Below are positions 30,959 to 62,151 of a stretch of DNA of 64,000 nucleotides, piece by piece. Both the position numbers and the translations under genes were made by a program. The stretch is taken from the NCBI GenBank assembly GCA_943735955.1, contig OX030961.1, positions 8,911,920-8,975,919 on the forward strand. Reading direction: 5' to 3'. The DNA is from Piscicola geometra. Its lineage: Eukaryota; Annelida; Clitellata; Hirudinida; Piscicolidae. The notes beneath the pieces were generated by a model. The model searched no databases. It was not told the origin of the DNA and saw nothing but the letters and a program-made list of their open reading frames with translations. How positions within the stretch are numbered: position 1 is the first letter of the stretch; each line of letters begins with the position of its first letter.

Positions 30959-32134
30959 ATGATGGAAGCGTCAAGTGTCTCTCTGGGAATCTACATGCTA
31001 GCCATCACCATATCTATCACCTCCATTATTGGTTGGTCTATGAAGCTAGAGTTTCAATTTGTTTTCTTTCAGTCGCTGCCATACTTTGTTAGACAGTTTT
31101 TTCAAATATAAAATCTTCGTATATATACGAATCTATGGAGAATGAATGTGGCCTTTATGTTTCATTATGAATTTATACTGCGCTGTTTTCACTTTCGGGC
31201 ATTAGTACTTGTCAGTGGATTTTTGTTCTTATATTTTTATTTTCTTTTGATACATCTTCTTGAATGAGTACCGTCTGTATAATTGACCACATCCTTTACA
31301 CTGTTATCTAATTACTTGTTTTTTCAATTCTGTGCACATAATTAAAATAATTATTATTTCAGTAAGGCAGTATAAAGAAGAATTTTTAGAGTGTTATACA
31401 TATCTATTGATGAAACTATTAACTGTAATAAGATTTTTTTTAATAAAAAAATTTATCAATAACTTTACAATAAACCATACTAAACTTTGTCTCCATGAAG
31501 ATTAACACACACACACCCTCAAATGTTAACTCACAGACACACACCCTCAAATGTTAACTCACAGACACACACCCTCAAGTATCAACTCACAGACGCACAC
31601 GAGCACCAGAGGGCAGAATCAACCACTTCGACAAACGTCACCCAGTGCTACTCGTGCACTTTCGTGTCACACAACGAAATGGAAAACCGCTTTTGCCTGG
31701 ACCCCGTGGTCGAGGAAGACCTGCAGACGATTAACTGTCCAGGAGTTTGCTCTGTGCGTCCTTGAGTGTGTGTGTGTGTGCTGCACGTGTGTTGTATGTA
31801 TGTGTGAATGCTTCTGAAGATAATAATGAAAACATTCATGATTGGGGAAGAGATGCGGTGTGATTGGGGATGGAAAGGGTTAAATACTGGCTTATGACCA
31901 TCCCTTGCAACAACACAAACAACTCAGAAAATGTTCATTCGCAATGAGAACGTCTTCATCCTGACTCGCGCATGCACTGCCGTGTGCAAGGAGGAGGAGA
32001 CGGAGGAGATGGAATTGCACTGCTGCAGCACCAAACTATGCAACTCTTCGCAGCGACCTGGCACGCATCTGATGACTTACTCTCTCTTGATACCAATGTA
32101 CCACCTCTTCATGCCTCTTCATCTGCTGAGTTGA
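30959..32134 (+). CDS. Ly6/three-finger protein, probably GPI-anchored
   Basis: Exons 30959-31031, 31617-31753, 31928-32134; phases close to 138 aa. Residues 1-24 (MMEASSVSLGIYMLAITISI...) form a signal peptide. The mature part has ten cysteines in the three-finger order: CYSC, then C, NC, VC, AC, VC, CC and a final CN. CN is the hallmark last Cys-Asn of Ly6/uPAR domains. After NSS comes a short linker and a hydrophobic tail (LLIPMYHLFMPLHLL), as for a GPI-anchor signal. Such proteins modulate receptors or ion channels, or act in septate junctions, at the outer membrane face; the target here is unknown. A paired ATG opens the frame; I chose the first. Poly(A) signal at 32286. Confidence 0.85.
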
Positions 32135-32275
32135 TGATGCTCTTTTTGTATTTTGATTTGTTTTATACCGCTTTTGAAACATGACCAGGGTCTTTTCACG
32201 GGTCACGCTACCTTTAAAGAATTTTAAAACATTTATGAGATTAAACTATTTGCACATTTGAAGAGTATTTCTAGT

Positions 32276-32291
32276 TTTATTCTTGAATAAA
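32276..32291. terminator. Palindromic bidirectional poly(A) signal
   Basis: TTTATTCTTGAATAAA: AATAAA on the + strand (32286-32291) serves the Ly6 gene 152 nt after its stop. TTTATT (32276-32281) reads AATAAA on the minus strand and serves the heptad-repeat gene about 390 nt after its stop. Confidence 0.6.
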
Positions 32292-32673
32292 GACCAAACA
32301 ATTTTTTTCTGCGAAACGGCAATATAACAGTAATAATCGTGCGTAAGTGATAACGATCGAAACTTAAATAACAAGATAAAATGTTTAATTACTTAACTAA
32401 CGATGCAAATTACTAACTAAATTAACGTTTAAAAAGAATTCATTAACGAGTCTCAAATCATTGAGGACTAAGCACGTTTTAGTCCAAATGCTTTTCACAG
32501 CCTCAAACTACAAGCGCTCAAACCAAAACTACCAAAAAATGCCACCTTCTCTAAGCAGTAGGCAAGAATCCTTTGAAACACCCAACAAGGAGTTTATAAG
32601 TGAACAAACGCAACATATTCATACATCGATAAAGCACTTAACTAAGCAACAATCTAAAGGCATTCAACCCCGC

Positions 32674-34722
32674 CTACCAGAGCAGCAGGGCGCCCACCAC
32701 ACGAGCCACCAGCAGCACTGCAGCTACGGGCACTAGCGCCTCGACTTGAGGTGACTTGTGCAAGCCTCCTACTGAGCTGCGTTGCCCTTCGATTTGGTGC
32801 TCTGGAAGGCCTGCCAGCTGCAACACCTTGTCGGCAGTGAAAGGCTCGGTGGCGATGGTGTCGACGCTTGCAGGCTCAAGTGTAGTGGTGGAGGTGGTGG
32901 TGTCTTCTGCGGAGTCAGTGGAGGGAGTGGAGATGTTGAAGGCTGCCATGAAAGGACTGGATGAGTGATTGGATGAAGCACTAGATGGAGGGATGGATGA
33001 AGAAATGGATGGATGAATAGATGGAGACATAGATGGAGAAGTGGATGAGACAATGGTTGAAGGAATAGATGGAGAAAGGGTAGAAGGAATTGTTTGAGAG
33101 ATGGAAGAGGAAATGGATGGAAGAGTGGATGAAGGAATAGATGAGGAAACGGATGGAAGAGTGGATGAAGGAATAGATGAGGAAATGGATAGAGGAGTGG
33201 AAGCATCTTGAGTGAAGTCTCGACGAAGCCTGAGTTTGAGATCGCCTACAGTGGCTGCTGAGCTTGCAGGCGTTGGTGGGTGGCCGATGGCTGGTCTTGA
33301 AGGCATCAGCTCCATCTGAAGCGAATTCCTTGACTGCATCAGCGAGAGCTCTTCAGTTGGAGATTGAGCCTTTTTGTTCCCTCCATAATGAGACCTTGGC
33401 CCGTCCAAGAGCTCTTGATCTTGGATGAAAGAGTTTTTTCGTGAAAAGAATGTTTGTTTTTCTTTTGAGATGATTAGATGTTCTTCTGGGATGGATGGAT
33501 GTTCTTCTGGGATGGATGGATGTTCTTCTGGGATGGATGGATGTTCTTCTGGGATGGATGGATGTTCTTCTGGGATGGATGGATGTTCTTCTGGGATGGA
33601 TGGGTGTTCTTCTGGGATGGATGGGTGTTCTTCTGGGATGGATGGGTGTTCTTCTGAGATGGATGCTTTTTCTTCTGGGATGGATGGGTGTTCTTCTGAG
33701 ATGGATGGATGTTCTTCTGGGATGGATGGGTGTTCTTCTGGGATGGATGGGTGTTCTTCTGAGATGAATGGATGTTCTTCTGGGATGGATGGATGTTCTT
33801 CTGGGATGGATGGATGTTCTTCTGGGATGGATGGATGTTCTTCTGGGATGGATGGATGTTCTTCTGGGATGGATGGATGTTCTTCTGGGATGGATGGGTG
33901 TTCTTCTGGGATGGATGGATGTTCTTCTGGGATGGATGGATGTTCTTCTGGGATGGATGGATGTTCTTCTGGGATGGATGGATGTTCTTCTGGGATGGAT
34001 GGGTGTTCTTCTGGGATGGATGGATGTTCTTCTGGGATGGATGGATGTTCTTCTGGGATGGATGGATGTTCTTCTGGGATGGATGGATGTTCTTCTGGGA
34101 TGGATGGGTGTTCTTCTGGGATGGATGGATGTTCTTCTGGGATGGATGGATGTTCTTCTGGGATGGATGGATGTTCTTCTGGGATGGATGGATGTTCTTC
34201 TGGGATGGATGGATGTTCTTCTGGGATTGATGGATGTTCTTCTGGGATGGATGGATATTCTTCTGGGATGGATGGGTGTTCTTCTGGGATGGATGGATGT
34301 TCTTTTGAGATGGATGATTTTTCTTCTGGGATGGATGGATGTTCTTCTGGGATGGATGGGTGTTCTTCTGGGATGGATGATTTTTTTTCTGGGATGAATG
34401 AATGCTGTTCTGGGATGGATGGATGTTCTTCTGAGATGGATGGAAGCTCTTTTTCTGGGGTGGATAGATGCCCATGAACTCCAAGGACTGGTTTAACTGC
34501 ATTGGATAGTTCATAGGCAGATGTTAAGATTATGTAAAAAGATGTCTTTGATTGAACTTATGTTTTTTCATGATACGATATAACCATATGCAGATGTTCT
34601 GAACTTTGAAATAGTCAGAAATATGGACAGTTTTAAGCTTAGGATTACTTACTAAAACTTAAATTGATGTTATTACCTCATTGGATATATTAGTGTAGTA
34701 TGCAATGCATAACATAAACCAT

Positions 34723-34808
<86 letters not shown>

Positions 34809-35545
34809 AAAGAGTTTTACATATATGGAGGTTGGTGCAAAAAGAAACTGATCTAAATGAGAAGAAAGTTGCGCACCTTGCCGATGTACTGTTGTTGAAT
34901 ATGCCTGAGCTTTTGAACTTCCAAGCAAAGTTTTAATGGTAGTTGTTTGATTTTTGATGATGTGTGTTAGAGACTTGATAGTCGATGTCAAATAAATGAA
35001 GGAATCTGTCAACGAGTCAATTGTTCCAGTGAGAGAATCTATTGACATTGAAGCATCTTTTACATGAGAGACCATTTTTTCTTCGATTGGTTTAGTTACT
35101 TCTATAAAGCCATCATCTCTGAAAATAATTTTTTACAAAATAATATTTTTTATTCAGCTTTATATTAAAATTTTAAAAGAGCATTTAATAATACAACTAA
35201 TTAAATTACCTGACTACAATTCCAAGCTTGAGCAATTCTTGATCCATTTTCGAGACTAAATCTTGCACCATTTTATCATGCCCATTGATTTTTTTCTAAA
35301 AGTTTAACAAAATATTTTTTCAACAATAAATCAACAATGTAATTAATAATGAGAAAATTTATGTAGATAAAAAATATAAGTTCAATAAATTCTTGAATTT
35401 GAGAAAACAGCACTAGAGAAATTTATTTGATTGATTCATTGAATAAAAATAAATTATATTTTTTAACAATCATTGAAAAAAATACAACCTCGGATATGCA
35501 TACAGTAGACAAGAAAACAACCAAAATCAAAGACGCAAGAGCCAT
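32674..35545 (-). CDS. Predicted secreted, possibly GPI-anchored heptad-repeat protein
   Basis: Minus-strand exons, in order: 35489-35545, 35210-35295, 34877-35118, 32674-34496; phases 0, 2 and 1 match and give 735 aa. Residues 1-19 ([19 protein letters not shown]) look like a signal peptide and fill exon 1. Residues 20-128 are coiled-coil-like, with repeated SLT-type turns. About residues 150-469 are some 46 copies of a seven-residue unit, PSIPEEH, with K, Y, A and S variants. A Ser/Thr/Pro-rich segment follows (about 490-690, with potential N-glycosylation at NHSS and NISTPS), then a hydrophobic C-terminus (about 713-735, [19 protein letters not shown]). That end fits a GPI signal or a tail anchor. 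No cysteine-rich domain and no recognised family. The repeat frame is the only one that joins both flanks without a stop. A short divergent spacer separates its start from the AT-hook gene. Confidence 0.75.
33474..34440 (-). repeat. Coding 21-bp minisatellite, about 46 copies
   Basis: The + strand unit is tgttcttctgggatggatgga, with occasional g/a and t/c changes. A period of 21 keeps all frames open on both strands. The biological frame is the minus-strand one giving PSIPEEH, because it continues without stop from the 5' exon to the hydrophobic C-terminus. Confidence 0.95.
34722..34805. repeat. (TA)n microsatellite
   Basis: About 84 bp of pure TA in the last intron of the heptad-repeat gene. 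Confidence 0.98.
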
Positions 35546-35772
35546 GCTTGAAAACTCTTCAAAAAGAACGCCTTTACAGGAAGCAGTATGTAGTAAGATA
35601 AGAAAACATTAAATTATTTAATATATATCAAATATATTTTAGAGAATAAAATGAAAACTGTTAATAAAAATAATAATAAAAGTTTTCCAGTTTTATAATA
35701 AAGTTTTTACATTTTTTAGCCCGTTTAATTTCCCTCCATAATTCAAAAAGCAAACATTAACGAACCCTGAAA
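35546..35772. promoter_or_regulatory. Divergent intergenic spacer, likely bidirectional promoter
   Basis: Only 227 bp separate the two start codons of oppositely oriented genes. The spacer is AT-rich, and I see no unmistakable TATA box or initiator. Both 5' UTRs must also fit within it unless unseen 5' exons exist. Confidence 0.5.
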
Positions 35773-38700
35773 ATGGCTTCTACCTACGATTTGATCAACG
35801 AAATCGACAAATTGAGTGAATCGCAGTTGGCGGAAAAGTTAGCTGAATATGGACACGTAGTAAAAAATAAAGCTAAATGGAAAGATAATCAGAAAGTAGT
35901 AAATATTAAACTGCTGAAGCACTATGTGGCAAAGGAAGGTCGCGATAGGAAATTACAGCAGAGTATGATTCTTCCTAAGGTGAATTTATTATTACTATTT
36001 TATATTTCATTTTTTAAATTTAAACTTGTCATTTTGTTTAGCAATTTTAACTTATTTAAAGGATAATATAATTTCTAGAATCTATACGGCGTATAGTATA
36101 CGCGATCGGAAAAAATGATTAGGAGACTAATGCACGAGTGAAAATAAGTTTCGATAATATTTCACTTCCATGATGTGCAACAGTCCAAAGGGAGAAAGAG
36201 TCAAGCTGCTTTGAACGCCACATTCAACTCTGGAGTGTTTGTTAAGGTCTTGAGTTACAAAACTTTATCACGATCACTTCTCTTACTATCTCAGAAACTA
36301 CTACAACCACTAAATCATCTATTGCAAACTTCATCTTACTACAACTACTACTAGTATTCATCTATTGTAAACTTCATCTTACTATTACAACCACTAAATC
36401 ATCTATTGAAATTTCCATACAACTACTAAAACTACTACTATGCAAAGTTCTAAATCGAGATCACTTTCCCATCTTCCTAACCTCAATCGACTGCTGCAGG
36501 ATTCGATGGCCGTGATGGAGAGAGGAGGTGCACAGATCAACGAGGCAGTTCTTGCCATCCCCGAGGAGCCAAATAAGGTCTCAAAAAGAAAAACATATTT
36601 TTGAGACTTTTAAGTTTATTTAAATTTCAAGTATTAGTTCAACTATTGGTTCAATTTATTCTATTCAGTTTTAAGTGCATTATGAATACTTATTTTGCAT
36701 TTTTAAATTCTCATGGAATATAAATGCCAGAAAAGAGGCAGACCAAAAGCTGTTGTCGCAGCTGTCGTGGAGGTGTGCTTTCAACTCAATTCAAATGATA
36801 ACTTATCTAACTGAAGCAGTATGGTTAACTAATCATCGATCAAGATAACTTGTTAATCTTACACAATGACATCACTCAACAGAAACAAACGAATCCTAGA
36901 GTTGTCTTGGAGTCACTAACACCTCCTTTCACCAAGGTTGTTATAGCAGGGGGGAGGGGGGTGTTGTATGTTTGTGTGTACAAAGACGTGCTGAGGTGTA
37001 TGATGGGATGGATGGAAGGTTGCTATCCAAAGGAAGTGTGCTTGCATGGTTTGGCTAGCTTCATTATAACTGTAATTGAAGCCCTTACTGTTATCAGTAC
37101 AATTATTATTATTTTATTTGTATTGTTTTTGTTATTCTCATGGTGGTCTTTGAGGCTCTTGTTCTTGATTCAGCGCCTCAAACGCACGCAGAAGCAGGCG
37201 TCGAAGAGGGGCAGGAAGAAGGCGTCCATCACACCCAGCCAATCACCACCTCAGGTCATTCTAATAACACTATCGTATTAATAATTAAGGCCAATAATAA
37301 TGATATAAATAATGATATCCTTAGGAATAAATAAATATATAAGATATTCATAGATGATATTTTCAAATAAGATTAATCTATAAATGTTGATAGGTGTTGA
37401 AGTACACAGAGGTGAGTGAGAGAAGGCCGCGGAAGGAGAGGTCAGATAAAGGAGTGCAAGAGTTTGTGCTTGATCAGGTTTCTTCCATCTTTCTCAATTC
37501 TTTCTTTTTTTCATCTCACTATTATGGGATACACTCATGTGATCATCATTATTTTCTAATACACCATTACAAATACGGCATCATTGTCATCATCATCATC
37601 ATTTTCTAATACACCATTACAAATACGGCATCATTGTCATCATCATCATCATTTTCTAATACACGATTACAAATACGGCATCATTGTCATCATCATCATG
37701 ATCTTCTTTGTCATACATTTGTGAAAGAAATACTTCAAGCAATCAGCATGTAGCACGACGAACATCTTAAAACCCCTGCAGTTGCTGGAGAGTGATGCAG
37801 AAGTGGACATTGTGCAGGATGAGGTGATGATGATGATGATGGCGATGATGATGATGATCTTGTCCTTGTTCGACTATGTTTGGATATTTGTTAGACTCAT
37901 CCCTACAGGAGGATACTTATAAAAAAGGAAAGAAGAAGCAGGAGGTGATAATGATTAAAATAATAATTTATACCAATAATAAAAATAATAAAAATATATT
38001 AATTTAAAATGAAAACATGAATATTGTAATGTCGCCAGACGAGGAAGTCTGTGGAGTCATCGGGCAGACCGAGGGGCCGTCCCAAGGCTGCAGCTCCTGT
38101 CGTCAGTGTGAGCAGCCATTCATCCCTCCGACTCATCCATTCATTCATCTCTCCATCCATCTATTAATTCTTTCCATCATCCACCCATCATTCATTCATG
38201 CACCAGAAGCGAGGGAGGAAGAGAAAGTCGCTGGCAGTGGAAACGCCTGATGATGATGATGAAGAAGAGGAAGCAGTTGCAGCTGCTGCTGGTCATGATG
38301 ATGATGATGATGGCGCTCTTTTGATGAAAAGCACGTTTGCACAGGTGTCAATGGTTAGTGTGGTTTGATAATGATTGTGTTATACTTTAAAAACCAACAT
38401 CGTCATCATCAACAACATCATCGTCATCATCATCAACATCCCACAGTCATCTCCAGACGTTGCGAAGAGTGCCTCATTGGCGGTGGAGTGTGTGGAGGTG
38501 GTGAGTGGGGAGGGCATGCAAGGCCTGCACGTGGTGTTGAGTCAGGCTGCAGGAGCGGGGAAGTGGAAGAAGGCAGACGCTGGGTAGGTGGGCTTGCTGG
38601 TGGCTGCTTCCGATAAGAGATACTTATTAAATAATGTAGATATTTTTATAATATATTTGCCGGATCAAAACTTTTGACTGCCACCACCAACGTCACAGAG

Positions 38701-39009
38701 TGGTAGGCTCGGAGGACAAGTGGGAGCACTGGGAGGGGATGCAGGGCTCATACAAGGTGACCTTGAAGACTGGAGAGTGGTTCAAGGCCAAATCATTGAC
38801 GACGTCACAGCCTATGATCGAGGTTGGTTCTATTTGTCCATTCATAAATGCTCTTAATTTGTATTTCAAACGGTCAAATGTATGATACAATGTATCCATC
38901 AATACATACACAGGTGTACATAGACAAAGAGGATGCTGGGGTTGGCCACGTACTGAGGGTGTTAGTCTCACCCTGCTTCCACTCGGTGATGCTGAGCCAG
39001 CACCCATGA
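35773..39009 (+). CDS. AT-hook protein made of small symmetric exons
   Basis: Exons 35773-35979, 36184-36246, 36500-36577, 36731-36772, 36883-36936, 37174-37254, 37394-37477, 37782-37823, 37909-37944, 38039-38107, 38207-38344, 38447-38583, 38699-38822, 38914-39009; phases close to 416 aa. The N-terminal 69 residues (MASTYDLINEIDKLSESQLA...) are helical and charged. The middle carries basic AT-hook-like motifs (KRGRPKA, GRPRGRPK, KRGRKRK) and a DDDDEEEE tract. The C-terminal 120 residues look like a compact beta-rich domain (SYKVTLKTGEWFKAKSLTT, then VGHVLRVLVSP and a final LSQHP). AT-hooks bind the minor groove of AT-rich DNA, so a nuclear chromatin role is inferred. I do not recognise the family. 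Poly(A) signal at 39151. Confidence 0.85.
37551..37700. repeat. 50-bp tandem repeat, three copies
   Basis: attttctaat, acaccattac, aaatacggca and a (cat)n stretch recur at 50-bp spacing within an intron of the AT-hook gene. Confidence 0.9.
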
Positions 39010-39150
39010 TGTTTCATTTAGTGTCCGTCCATACTTGCTTTTATCTTTTAGTTTGTTTCTATCGGGATGTCACGTTAGGGTGCATGTGTATATACAGTTT
39101 TAAATTATAACATGGATGCTACAATTATTTTAAAGAATTTTTTTTGTCCT

Positions 39151-39165
39151 AATAAAGTCTTTATT
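39151..39165. terminator. Palindromic bidirectional poly(A) signal
   Basis: AATAAAGTCTTTATT is a perfect palindrome around its central T. The left half is the + strand poly(A) signal of the AT-hook gene (142 nt after its stop). The right half read on the minus strand is that of ATP5F1A (187 nt after its stop). Confidence 0.65.
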
Positions 39166-39351
39166 GTTGGCTACTCAAACTTCTAGAAACACGATCGTTA
39201 ATATTTATTATCGCTTGCAATCATCATTATCACAACTACCATCATTCCGTACAAAAAAACCTTTAATGGGTGAAGGATCGAAAAGTAAAGAAAGGCATAA
39301 TGATAGTTCTAAAGGGACTCAGCCAGCAGTTACGGAGGCAGCTTCACTCAC

Positions 39352-42459
<3,108 letters not shown>

Positions 42460-43853
42460 TTTTCTGACAAGAACCTTACGTATTCTACTAAAATGGCGAG
42501 CCTGGCAAGGTCAATAATATCTTGGAAAGACCCCAAATAGAGATGAAATTTGTAGTGAGCATAATAATTTTGGTTAAATTTGAAATAATTTGGGTATAAA
42601 TTTATAAAATTTTAAAACAGTTTTTCGTTGAAAAAATAAATGAAAAACGTTGAAACACCAATACGCATGGTTTACATGATTATCATGATGATACAACCAT
42701 TGATACATTTTATAAAATGTTCTTAAATATAGAATTATATTCAAACTTATGGAAAGTATAATAAAACAGAAAACTTTTTATTGTAAAGGATCTAAAATTT
42801 TAATAGAAATATGTTTAATTCTTTACGGTAAAAATGAAATTAAAGATTTATAAAGTTCTCTGAGTATAAAACTCGCCAAATGGAAAAAACGTATAGCCAC
42901 GCGTACGACAAAGAAAAATAAAAAACGCATTGATGCATAAATCCATGCTAAAAATTGCATAAATTCGCCATCAAGAAATGCTTTAACATCTCCACAGAGT
43001 CGATTATTCCGGCCTGGAGGCATAGCGTTGTATGGCATTGAAGACTCGTTCAGTCTTGCAATATATGCGTGTAAAGATCGCCCAAACACTTAAATGAAGG
43101 AAGTTAAAAAATAAAAGTAGAATAACACTAAACCCTTATCTTTATAGCATTCTCTGAATATTTATATCATACATATATTTTATCCTAAAATTAACAGAGC
43201 CTCGCCGTTATGTATATATTCCATTAAAACATTCCAAGAAAACTTATTGAATAAACATGAAGTTCATCTTGAAATTTCTTGGAAAGATACATATAGGGAC
43301 TCAGTTGAATTTTGCTATGTTGAATTCTAAGGATTTAATAAAATACGACGGCAGGAAAGTTAAATATTGTTTAAAAATTGTAGTTAAAAAGGTTCTTAAC
43401 TAATTCAAAACATAACACATTGTTACATAATTCCCATTCGAAAAGTTATGTTGAATAGAAAAAGATTTTACAATTTATTTTTATAAAAAGCGTAAGAGTT
43501 ATTTTTGAACTTATTTGGACTCAGATCAATGTCATGAATATTAGATATATAAAAGAAAAATAAAAATAACTTATTGATTTCAAAACCGAGTTGGTCTAGA
43601 AGAAGGCTGCTCAAAGAATATCTGGGCTCAGTATTGAAAAAAAAAACTTAAAAAAAAAAAATAAAAACATAAAATGAAATTAATGAGAAATAAGTGAAAA
43701 GTTGATAAGCGAGGAAATCGTTAATAGCAAAGCTCTCATGATGCTTTGGTCGCATGAAACCAAGATGGAAAAAGTTGTCTGAAAGATTTCTCAAGCTCAA
43801 ATCTTGATTCGAAATGAGAAACTAACCAAACCTCGGAAACAAAGAGAGCCAAG
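42460..43853. promoter_or_regulatory. Divergent spacer between ATP5F1A and HCN
   Basis: 1.4 kb of AT-rich DNA that must hold both promoters. It contains one 88-codon minus-strand ORF (42823-43089) and A-rich runs near 43640. Confidence 0.4.
42823..43089 (-). other. Open frame of 88 codons with a hydrophobic segment
   Basis: Begins MFGRSLHAYIARLNES and contains an aromatic hydrophobic stretch (FLFFFVVRVAIRFF). It has no recognised homology and no visible splice partners. It may be chance in AT-rich DNA or a small membrane peptide gene. Confidence 0.2.

Positions 43854-62151
<18,298 letters not shown>

Noticed and set aside
33425..34477. 350-codon + strand frame of CSSGMDG repeats, and + strand DVLLGWM and MFFWDGW frames
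   Set aside because: Artefacts of the 21-bp period. Only the minus-strand PSIPEEH frame is continuous with the signal-peptide exon and the C-terminal region with matching phases.
33474..34514. 346-codon minus-strand frame of HPSQKNI repeats
   Set aside because: It stops directly after the repeat and is one frame off from the downstream 245-codon region. The splice phase from exon 34877-35118 selects the other frame.
35427..35612. 61-codon + strand ORF
   Set aside because: It lies opposite the signal-peptide exon of the minus-strand gene, which fits splice phases. No + strand partners.
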